The notes beneath the pieces were generated by a model, which was given only the letters and a program-made list of their open reading frames with translations, did no database searches and was not told where the DNA came from. A program made the position numbers and the translations under genes. Shown one piece after another: positions 7,429-12,804 of a DNA stretch of 13,946 nt; within the stretch, counting starts at the first letter, position 1; the number at the start of each line of letters is the position of its first letter. The stretch comes from Campylobacteraceae bacterium (lineage in GTDB: Bacteria; Campylobacterota; Campylobacteria; Campylobacterales; Sulfurovaceae): contig JALVPA010000016.1 of the NCBI GenBank assembly GCA_027026055.1, positions 1-13,946 of the forward strand, given 5' to 3'.

Positions 7429-8268
7429 ATGGTGTTTTCCGATACCGTACGTATCGAAGAAGCGTTGGATTGGACGAAGGAGGCGTTGTGTGCTTCTTGC
7501 GAACGTCCGCGTTTTGAAGCGGAGCTCTTAATGGCGTACCATTTGGGTGTCGACAGGGCGCAGTTGATATTGCGAGCATCGGATATTTTGCCCGACCCGA
7601 AGCGATTCGAGGCGTTGGTAAAACGACGTGCGGCACACGAGCCTTACGAATATATTGTCGGCGAAGCGAGTTTTTACGATATTTCGCTCTATGTCGCACC
7701 GGGTGTGTTGATCCCGCGTCCGGAGACGGAACTTTTGGTAGACGAAGCGGCGCGCATCATCGACAAAGAGGGTATCACGCATATCGCCGAAGTAGGGATC
7801 GGTAGTGGTGCGATCAGTATCGTCTTGGCGCGCAAATTTCCGCAGTTGCATATCGAAGCGACCGACATCTCCGAGACGGCGCTCGGTACCGCACGTCACA
7901 ATATCGCACGTTTCGGTCTTGAAGATCGCATACGAGTGCGGCAAGGCGACCTGCTGGAAGGTGTTTCCAAAGATGTGCAACTGGTCGTCTCCAACCCACC
8001 TTACATCGCCGAAGATTTTCCGTTGGCTTCCAACGTACGCGATTACGAGCCCGCCGAAGCGCTTTACGGCGGAAAAGAGGGCGATGAGGTGCTTAGACGA
8101 TTGATACGGCAGAGCAAAAAGCGGGAGATACCCTTTTTGGTCTGCGAAATGGGATACGATCAAAAAGCGTCGATTGCCGCCTTTGCGGAAGAGAACGGTA
8201 TCGTCGAGGTGACGTTTTATCGCGATTTGGCGGGATGGGATCGCGGATTTGTGATGCGCTTGGTATAA
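7429..8268 (+). CDS. prmC: Peptide chain release factor N5-glutamine methyltransferase
   Basis: A 279-residue SAM-dependent methyltransferase that modifies the glutamine of the GGQ loop in release factors RF1 and RF2, needed for efficient translation termination. The N-terminal helical domain (1-75) leads into the family block PYEYIVGEASFYD...VLIPRPETELL (72-103). The SAM-binding glycine loop is EVGIGSGAIS (121-130), and the catalytic NPPY motif is N189-Y192, followed by DYEPAEALYGG as in HemK/PrmC proteins. The length matches the family. The start at 7429 has only a purine-rich GAGAGAG (7416-7422) upstream, a weak ribosome-binding site that overlaps the stop of the protease gene, which suggests translational coupling within the operon. 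In many bacteria prmC lies beside prfA; here it does not. Confidence 0.95.
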   Translation: MVFSDTVRIEEALDWTKEALCASCERPRFEAELLMAYHLGVDRAQLILRASDILPDPKRFEALVKRRAAHEPYEYIVGEASFYDISLYVAPGVLIPRPETELLVDEAARIIDKEGITHIAEVGIGSGAISIVLARKFPQLHIEATDISETALGTARHNIARFGLEDRIRVRQGDLLEGVSKDVQLVVSNPPYIAEDFPLASNVRDYEPAEALYGGKEGDEVLRRLIRQSKKREIPFLVCEMGYDQKASIAAFAEENGIVEVTFYRDLAGWDRGFVMRLV

Positions 8269-8292
8269 AGGTAAAAACCATAAGCGAACTCG

Positions 8293-8300
8293 AAGGGAGG
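8293..8300 (+). promoter_or_regulatory. Strong ribosome-binding site of dtd
   Basis: AAGGGAGG lies 7 bases before the dtd ATG at 8308. It contains the full GGAGG core complementary to the 3' end of 16S rRNA and is clearly stronger than the sites of the neighbouring genes. It fixes the dtd start and suggests efficient initiation independent of prmC translation, which ended 39 bases earlier. Confidence 0.6.
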
Positions 8301-8307
8301 CAAGCCT

Positions 8308-8751
8308 ATGATAGCGGTGATTCAGCGGGTATCGCGCTCATCCGTATCGGTGGAGGGCAAAGAGATAGCTCATATAGGACGCGGGCTTCAAATACTGGTC
8401 GGTGTGATGCATGACGACGACGAAAGCGACGTGCAAAAGTTGGTACGCAAAATCGTCGCATTGCGCATCTTTCCCAACGAAGCGGGAAAGATGGATCGCA
8501 ATGTCGTGCAAATCGGCGGCGAAGCGCTTGTGGTGTCGCAGTTTACCTTGGCGGGGCGTATCAAAAAAGGCAACAGACCCGATTTTAGCGAAGCGATGAA
8601 ACCGCAAGAGGCGGAAGCGCTGTACGAAGCCTTTGTGGCGGCGATGCGAGAACATCTGCCCGTATCGACGGGTAGATTCGGTGCGATGATGGAGGTGGAG
8701 ATACGCAACGACGGACCGGTTACCATCATCGCCGATAGCAAACGATTGTAA
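8308..8751 (+). CDS. dtd: D-aminoacyl-tRNA deacylase
   Basis: A 147-residue protein of the usual Dtd length. The enzyme hydrolyses D-amino acids (and glycine) mischarged on tRNA, a proofreading step in the cytosol that protects translation. The family opening MIAVIQRVSRSSVSV is present, as are the two chiral-selectivity and active-site motifs: SQFTL at 77-81 and GPVT at 136-139, the latter carrying the cross-subunit Gly-cisPro of the dimer. KKGNRPDF (86-93) also matches. After SQFTL the sequence reads AGR, where E. coli has AAD, a change outside the catalytic motifs. With prmC immediately upstream, the operon holds two translation-fidelity genes. Confidence 0.96.
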   Translation: MIAVIQRVSRSSVSVEGKEIAHIGRGLQILVGVMHDDDESDVQKLVRKIVALRIFPNEAGKMDRNVVQIGGEALVVSQFTLAGRIKKGNRPDFSEAMKPQEAEALYEAFVAAMREHLPVSTGRFGAMMEVEIRNDGPVTIIADSKRL

Positions 8752-8762
8752 GGACAATAACA

Positions 8763-9242
8763 ATGAAAAAAAACTTTAGACGTGTTACGATAGCCTATTT
8801 GATTTTGCTGGGAGTGACACTCGGTGCGTCGCTCTTTGCGGGCGTTGTGGTGGCGCCGGTCGTCTTTCACGCTCACGAATGGTTGAGTGTGGGGAGTTTG
8901 AACCGTTTTCAAGAAGGGGTGATTATGACGCAAAACTTCGTACGTCTTTCCTACCTCATTGATGTGACGGTGGTGGCGATAGCGCTCTACGAAGGGTATA
9001 AATACAAGATGTTCGAGCGAGATGCGTTGACGCAGATAGCGACCTTTTTTGCGATAGCGACGGGATTGATGTTCGGGCACTATTATCTACCCGATATCGT
9101 AACGATGCAAATGGCGGGAGAGAAGATGACGCAATCGCAGGCTTTCGTCAACACACACAAAGGCAGTGAAATCGACTTCAAAATTTTTGTCGTTTCGTTG
9201 TTGGCGCTGATGGTGCAAAATATGCGTAAGGCGTGTAAATAG
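8763..9242 (+). CDS. Small membrane protein, DUF4149/TMEM205-like
   Basis: A 159-residue integral membrane protein with four hydrophobic segments near 10-32, 62-78, 89-107 and 138-154. The N-terminal helix with GASLFAGVVVAPVVF, then FQEGVIMTQNFVRLSYLIDV and the HYYLPDIV segment, recalls the bacterial DUF4149 family, distantly related to eukaryotic TMEM205. Function is unknown. TAAGGA, overlapping the dtd stop codon, stands 8 bases before the ATG, so it is probably the last gene of the protease-prmC-dtd operon. The family assignment comes from recall of its general pattern and is moderately sure; the membrane topology is well supported by the sequence. The repeat-rich gap begins directly after its TAG. 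Confidence 0.72.
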   Translation: MKKNFRRVTIAYLILLGVTLGASLFAGVVVAPVVFHAHEWLSVGSLNRFQEGVIMTQNFVRLSYLIDVTVVAIALYEGYKYKMFERDALTQIATFFAIATGLMFGHYYLPDIVTMQMAGEKMTQSQAFVNTHKGSEIDFKIFVVSLLALMVQNMRKACK

Positions 9243-9243
9243 A

Positions 9244-9327
9244 ATTAGGAATGAAGAATGAGGAATCGAAAAGGGTGAAAAGTGAAAAGTGAAGAGATAT
9301 GGTTTTGATTTTAATGAGGAATGAGAG
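9244..9327 (+). repeat. Degenerate heptamer tandem array, left part
   Basis: Consecutive 7-base units can be read in phase: ATTAGGA, ATGAAGA, ATGAGGA, ATCGAAA (9244-9271), then GTGAAAA, GTGAAAA, GTGAAGA (9275-9295), and after a T-rich break ATGAGGA, ATGAGAG (9314-9327). Cytosine occurs only once between 9243 and 9332, so the plus strand is almost wholly purine plus T. The first unit is identical to the three perfect copies at 9975-9995. No reading frame or RNA gene explains this stretch. Confidence 0.7.
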
Positions 9328-9332
9328 AATTT

Positions 9333-9380
9333 GGAGGCGGGGTTTTAACCCCGCATTTGCAGGACTGAAGTCCTGCCTCC
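9333..9380. repeat. 48-base twin-hairpin palindromic element (REP/MITE-like)
   Basis: Two perfect 8-base-pair inverted repeats stand side by side. The first has arms GCGGGGTT (9337-9344) and AACCCCGC (9347-9354); the second has arms GCAGGACT (9359-9366) and AGTCCTGC (9369-9376). They are 4 bases apart. The outer bases GGAG (9333-9336) pair with CTCC (9377-9380), and the pairing can grow to GGAGGC/GCCTCC at the expense of the inner stems. The single strand could therefore fold into a three-way junction. It is G+C-rich, inside an A/G-rich array. This resembles paired REP elements mobilised by RAYT transposases; no transposase is in the window. TTTTA follows at 9381-9385, so read on the plus strand it might also end transcription of the protease operon. 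Confidence 0.65.
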
Positions 9381-9385
9381 TTTTA

Positions 9386-9476
9386 GTGAAGAGAAGAGAA
9401 GAGAGTGAAGAGATAAGGTAATAATGAGTAACGAGTAACCGAAGAGAGAAGAATGAAGAGCAATGAGTGATGAGAA
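9386..9476 (+). repeat. Degenerate heptamer and pentamer tandem array, right part
   Basis: After the hairpin element come GTGAAGA (9386-9392), GAAGA three times in tandem (9388-9402), GTGAAGA again (9405-9411), GAGTAAC twice in perfect tandem (9426-9439), and ATGAGTG, ATGAGAA (9463-9476). Only four cytosines occur between 9381 and 9494. The unit words are relatives of those on the left side. No coding potential is credible here. Confidence 0.6.
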
Positions 9477-9489
9477 AATTAAGTAGGAT

Positions 9490-9494
9490 AAAGG
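9490..9494 (+). promoter_or_regulatory. Ribosome-binding site that sets the glycosylase start
   Basis: AAAGG stands 7 bases before ATG 9502. The in-frame GTG at 9496 is only one base away from it and the ATG at 9511 is 16 bases away, so 9502 is the best-placed start. Confidence 0.45.
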
Positions 9495-9501
9495 TGTGAG
9501 T

Positions 9502-9993
9502 ATGAGTGATATGCAAACGCATCCTTTCAAACCCATCGTTTTTAACGATACGCATACGTTGATACTCGGTTCGTTCCCCAGTCTCAAATCGTTTGAAAAC
9601 AACTTTTATTATGCCCATCCGCGCAATCAGTTTTGGAAGATCCTCGAAGCGATCAGCGGCTATCCCGTCAACAATCGTGATCAAAAGATATGGTTGCTCA
9701 AAGAGACCGGATTGGGGCTATGGGATGTCGTAGGGCGGTGTCGTCGCGAAAATTCTGCGGATAGTTCGTTAAGCGACACGGAACCCAACGATATCGAGGG
9801 ACTTTTGGCACGTTATCCCGCGATACGTAGGGTTGCTTTCACGGGCAAAAAGGCACAGTCGCTTTTTGAAAAGCATTTCGGTTTTTTGGAGATAGAGCGC
9901 ATCTATCTGCCGTCTCCCTCGCCTGCCTATGCGGCGATGAAGATGGATGAAAAAATAAGGATATATGGAGAAAAATTAGGAATTAGGAATTAG
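9502..9993 (+). CDS. DNA-deoxyinosine glycosylase-like protein (uracil-DNA glycosylase superfamily)
   Basis: A 163-residue protein with the motif order of the hypoxanthine-DNA glycosylase branch (often called family 6) of the uracil-DNA glycosylase superfamily: LILGSFPSLKS (20-30), YYAHPRNQFWKIL (36-48), GLWDVV (72-77), NDI (96-98) and the DNA-intercalation-type loop LPSPSPAYA (136-144). Such enzymes remove deaminated bases, chiefly hypoxanthine from deoxyinosine, starting base-excision repair. The assignment to deoxyinosine rather than uracil rests on overall motif resemblance and is inferred. It appears to stand alone: a heptamer array precedes it, and its last codons and TAG (9991-9993) lie inside a second heptamer array, so the final LGIRN is repeat-encoded. 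No clear promoter was found in the array upstream. Confidence 0.82.
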   Translation: MSDMQTHPFKPIVFNDTHTLILGSFPSLKSFENNFYYAHPRNQFWKILEAISGYPVNNRDQKIWLLKETGLGLWDVVGRCRRENSADSSLSDTEPNDIEGLLARYPAIRRVAFTGKKAQSLFEKHFGFLEIERIYLPSPSPAYAAMKMDEKIRIYGEKLGIRN

Positions 9994-9995
9994 GA
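9975..9995 (+). repeat. Three perfect tandem copies of heptamer ATTAGGA
   Basis: ATTAGGA repeats exactly at 9975-9981, 9982-9988 and 9989-9995. The same word opens the array at 9244-9250 on the other side of the glycosylase gene. Because 7 is not a multiple of 3, the repeat scans all frames and brings TAG into frame at 9991-9993, ending the gene. Confidence 0.85.
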
Positions 9996-10041
9996 GTTTT
10001 GGTATGTTTTTTCTTTTGTCGTTAAAAGCAATGCAGAGGAG

Positions 10042-10075
10042 TATAAACGATAATTATCTCTTTTTTCGTAGGTGG
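10042..10075 (+). promoter_or_regulatory. Possible apaH promoter and ribosome-binding site
   Basis: TATAAA (10042-10047) and GATAAT (10049-10054) are candidate -10 boxes in the 87-base gap after the glycosylase gene. AGGTGG (10070-10075) lies 5 bases before ATG 10081. The in-frame GTG at 10072 is inside this ribosome-binding site and is not a credible start. Confidence 0.35.
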
Positions 10076-10080
10076 TACGG

Positions 10081-10923
10081 ATGAGCGTATGGGCGATCGG
10101 CGATATACAAGGGTGCTATAAGAGTTTGCAGCGTTTGTTGCAAGCAATCGCGTTCGACGCACGTTACGATACGTTGTGGTTGGTTGGCGACTTGGTCAAT
10201 CGCGGCGAGGATGCGTTGGCGGTATTGGAGTATCTCTATGGTATCCGAGATTCGGTACGTATCGTACTGGGCAATCACGATTTGACACTTATCGCCGCTT
10301 ACTACGGCATCAAAAAATCCAATCCCACCATCGAACCTATCTTATCGTCGCCGATGGCGGATACGCTTGTGGATTGGTTGCGTCGTCAGCCCTTTTTATA
10401 CACTGATTTCAAGTTAGGATATTGCATGGCGCATGCGGGAATATCGCCGGAGTTCGATTTGGGCATGGCGCACGCTTATGCGCGTCGTATCGAGGAGAAA
10501 CTACGTAGCGACTATGCCAAAGCGTGGCTCGAAAAGATGTTTACAAACGGCGTAGAGCGATTCGACCGCAAAGCGAGTGAAGAAGATATCGACCGCTATA
10601 TTGTCAGTACCTTTACTCGAATGCGTTATTGCTACAAAGACCGTAGACTCGATTTCAAACAAAAGGGTGCGCCCACTCCCGAAGTACGCGCCAAAGGGAT
10701 GAAACCGTGGTTCGAGTGCGAAAATCGCAAGCCCATAGAGCTCAAAATCGTCTTCGGACACTGGTCGACACTCGGCTTTTACGAGGACGACAATGTACTG
10801 GCGCTCGATACCGGTTGTGTCTGGGGAGGAAAACTCACAGCGGCGAGACTCGATACGACGAATGAGACGACAATTGTTCAGATCGCGTGTCCCGGTGCGA
10901 TGAAACCGGGGGAGGAGGGTTAG
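10081..10923 (+). CDS. apaH: Bis(5'-nucleosyl)-tetraphosphatase, symmetrical
   Basis: A 280-residue protein, the same length as E. coli ApaH. It is a calcineurin-like metallophosphatase that splits diadenosine tetraphosphate into two ADP, lowering this stress-linked nucleotide, and in E. coli it also removes Np4 caps from RNA. Metal-site motifs are in the usual order: GDIQG (7-11, the Gln form common in ApaH), GDLVNRGED (36-44), GNHD (64-67), MAHAGI (116-121) and FGHW (225-228), followed by ALDTGCVWGGKLTAARL (241-257). FTRMRYC (178-184) is also characteristic. Its TAG (10921-10923) overlaps the stop codon of the convergent ATP-grasp gene, so there is no intergenic terminator between them. There is no pdxA-ksgA-apaG context as in E. 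coli. Confidence 0.95.
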   Translation: MSVWAIGDIQGCYKSLQRLLQAIAFDARYDTLWLVGDLVNRGEDALAVLEYLYGIRDSVRIVLGNHDLTLIAAYYGIKKSNPTIEPILSSPMADTLVDWLRRQPFLYTDFKLGYCMAHAGISPEFDLGMAHAYARRIEEKLRSDYAKAWLEKMFTNGVERFDRKASEEDIDRYIVSTFTRMRYCYKDRRLDFKQKGAPTPEVRAKGMKPWFECENRKPIELKIVFGHWSTLGFYEDDNVLALDTGCVWGGKLTAARLDTTNETTIVQIACPGAMKPGEEG

Positions 10924-12098
10924 CCTCTTACGATATGTCCGACAAACTTGGACATATTGTCAAGGATCTCTCCGCCTTTGCGGAAACCTACGCCGCACGA
11001 TTCGTAGGCAAAGAAGAGTCCCGCTTGATAGCGATGTCCTTCGGCATCGCTCGGCAGTTCGGTATAGGCTTGATAGATCGATTTGTGCGCATCGTAGGCG
11101 CCTTCGTTCGTTTGTATCGGTTTTCCGTCGGCATCGAGGATGGCGATACTTTCGCCTTCGCGTCCGAAAACGGGTTTGCGCACTTGTTTCGTATCGAGAG
11201 GTTCGAACGAAGCCTCCAAAAGTAGCGGATGGTTGGGAAAAAGTCGCCAGAGGATGGGAAGCAACCCTTTGCTCTGAAAGAGCAGGGTATAGGCGGGATT
11301 GAAGAGTATCGCTTTTCGGTTTTTGACAATTTGGGTCAAAAGCATTGCCAAGTCGGGTTCTTCGAGTGCGATATCCTCCCACGGTAAAAGCTTGAACCAA
11401 AGCTCGTACGGCGTGTCGTTATGGAAAATACCTTCTTCACCGTCGAACGCCACTTCGTCGACATAGGCAAACGCGGTATCGTAGCCCGCTTGCGAGGCGA
11501 TATATTGGAGGAGTTTGACGGTGTTTTCCTCTTCGATGCTTCCTTTGACGGCACTAAAGAGAAACTTCCATCCCTCATAGCGCGATTCGAACAAAGAAGG
11601 ATCCTCTTCGAGCGTAACGATACGTTTGAAGTTTTCCAAAAGAGCTTCGTATACGCCGTTGAATTGGGCGGTTTCGTCCATACCGTTTTGCTTGAGTAGC
11701 GCCCACTGTACGATGGCCGTCTCAAAAAGCGCGGTGGGGGTATCGGCGTTGAACTCCAGCAGTTTGATCGGTTTGCCGTCGATACCGCCTGAGAGATCGA
11801 ATCGCCCGTAAAGATGCCAATGCACGTCGTTTTCCCAGCTCTCTTTGATGAGTTCGACGAGATTGAAGGGGATACCGACTTCGTGGAAAAGGTTGTTGTC
11901 GATCACGTATTGCGCCGCTTCGATATACATCTCGTATAGCGTATTGCCCGCTTCGTAGAAAGCTTCGGCTTCATCGGGCGTCATGACGAGCAATTTGTCG
12001 TCGATGTAGGGGGTGTCGTCACGATCGGTATGCCACGCAAATCCGAGTGTGTCGAGGTAGCTCTTTTCGAGCGGTGTAACGGGTTGAAGCGTCACCAT
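10920..12098 (-). CDS. Glutathionylspermidine synthase-like ATP-grasp ligase (YgiC/YjfC/Cj0372 type)
   Basis: A 392-residue protein matching the preATP-grasp/ATP-grasp synthetase domain of glutathionylspermidine synthase, without the N-terminal amidase half. Diagnostic blocks are GRFDLSGG (98-105), IKLLEFNADTPTALFE (111-126), AILFNPAYTLLFQSKGLLPILW (positions 263-284; key N267, P268, K277) and RKPVFGREG (307-315). Such enzymes form amide bonds using ATP. Stand-alone members are widespread, and glutathionylspermidine synthesis has not been shown to be their general role, so the substrate is open. The ATG at 12098 lies 2 bases after the stop of the lipoprotein gene, with GGTGG inside that gene's end as ribosome-binding site, so the pair should be translationally coupled. 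The TAA at 10922-10920 overlaps the apaH stop. The gene order matches Cj0371-Cj0372 of Campylobacter as I recall it. Confidence 0.88.
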   Translation of the reverse strand: MVTLQPVTPLEKSYLDTLGFAWHTDRDDTPYIDDKLLVMTPDEAEAFYEAGNTLYEMYIEAAQYVIDNNLFHEVGIPFNLVELIKESWENDVHWHLYGRFDLSGGIDGKPIKLLEFNADTPTALFETAIVQWALLKQNGMDETAQFNGVYEALLENFKRIVTLEEDPSLFESRYEGWKFLFSAVKGSIEEENTVKLLQYIASQAGYDTAFAYVDEVAFDGEEGIFHNDTPYELWFKLLPWEDIALEEPDLAMLLTQIVKNRKAILFNPAYTLLFQSKGLLPILWRLFPNHPLLLEASFEPLDTKQVRKPVFGREGESIAILDADGKPIQTNEGAYDAHKSIYQAYTELPSDAEGHRYQAGLFFAYESCGVGFRKGGEILDNMSKFVGHIVRG

Positions 12099-12100
12099 CG

Positions 12101-12694
12101 TTAGCCACCGAAGAAACCGCGACTACCGCCGGAGTAACTTTTAGCTTTCTTTCCGAAAAAGCCGCTTTTTTTATAACTGCTTTTGGGACGCGGTTTGTTG
12201 AAACTGTTTTTGCTGCGTTGGTAGGTAGTCGGAGATTTGTATCCCGCTTTGCGCGTGTTTTGGTAAGCGGGATTGTTGAAGAGTTTGCTACCGATCCACG
12301 ATCCGATAATGGCACCCGCCGCCGAAGCGAGTATCGCTTCGCCGAGACTCATGCCGCCTTGTTGTGCGATGACCGCTTCGCCTTGCGGGTTGGTAAGATT
12401 GGATTGGCCCGCATCGATTTTGGCCGCTTCACGTTCGATGAGAGCGTCCATCTCTTCTTTGGTCAGTACTTTTTCGGTACCGTCGAGCTTTTTGAGAATG
12501 ATACGTGTTTCGTCAGCGGGAAACTCGTCTTTGATTTTGTATTTGCCGGGTGCCGTCTCTTCAATGACGACAAAGGCGCCTTTGGGTTTGCTCTCTTCTA
12601 GGGTTTGTTTCTGTTCGCATCCGTTCAAACCCATGGCGAGCAGTGCTGCCATACCCGTAGTTGCCGCCACGGGAAATGTTTTGAGATATTTCAT
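12101..12694 (-). CDS. UPF0323-type lipoprotein
   Basis: A 197-residue lipoprotein with signal peptide 1-25 and lipobox LNGC (23-26), so C26 should be lipidated and the protein anchored in the envelope. It has a soluble part (about 35-100), a glycine/alanine-rich hydrophobic stretch (117-138, GEAILASAAGAIIGSWIGSKLF overall, with a glycine-zipper pattern), and a lysine/arginine/serine-rich tail (147-197) carrying SGFFG (177-181) and ending RGFFGG. The shape agrees with the UPF0323 family of Campylobacter and Helicobacter (Cj0371 in C. jejuni). AAAGGA (12707-12702) stands 7 bases before the ATG. It is the first gene of a two-gene operon with the ATP-grasp ligase. No catalytic motif is seen; function unknown. 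Confidence 0.85.
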   Translation of the reverse strand: MKYLKTFPVAATTGMAALLAMGLNGCEQKQTLEESKPKGAFVVIEETAPGKYKIKDEFPADETRIILKKLDGTEKVLTKEEMDALIEREAAKIDAGQSNLTNPQGEAVIAQQGGMSLGEAILASAAGAIIGSWIGSKLFNNPAYQNTRKAGYKSPTTYQRSKNSFNKPRPKSSYKKSGFFGKKAKSYSGGSRGFFGG

Positions 12695-12723
12695 AAAGCT
12701 GTCCTTTCGTCCGTTTTTTCGAA

Positions 12724-12729
12724 ATCTTA
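12724..12729 (-). promoter_or_regulatory. Weak candidate -10 box of the lipoprotein/ligase operon
   Basis: On the minus strand TAAGAT (12729-12724) matches TATAAT at four of six bases and would start transcription near 12717, about 22 bases before the lipoprotein ATG. No -35 box is present at the expected distance; that region instead meets the inverted repeat at 12749-12774. Confidence 0.25.
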
Positions 12730-12748
12730 ACGTAATCGGGTAAATGGT

Positions 12749-12774
12749 ACGTAGCGATGGAAAAACTGCTACGT
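12749..12774. repeat. 7-bp perfect inverted repeat between ftsZ and the lipoprotein gene
   Basis: ACGTAGC (12749-12755) and GCTACGT (12768-12774) are perfect inverted repeats separated by 12 bases containing AAAAA. Read on the minus strand, no T-run follows the second arm, so this is not a canonical terminator of ftsZ. The spacing would also suit an operator bound by a dimeric regulator upstream of the lipoprotein operon. Confidence 0.4.
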
Positions 12775-12804
12775 TGACGAGGGGAAAGAGAGATAAAAGG
12801 TAAA

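Noticed and set aside
9178..9684. 168-residue minus-strand open frame across the repeat-rich gap
   Set aside because: It runs through the heptamer arrays, the hairpin element and the ends of two real genes. The Leu/Ser-rich translation simply reads the A/G-rich repeats in reverse.
9244..9995. CRISPR array or tRNA-like cloverleaf
   Set aside because: Units are 5-7 bases with no unique spacers of constant length and no cas genes nearby. The twin-hairpin element at 9333-9380 lacks any anticodon arm, T-loop or CCA-type features.
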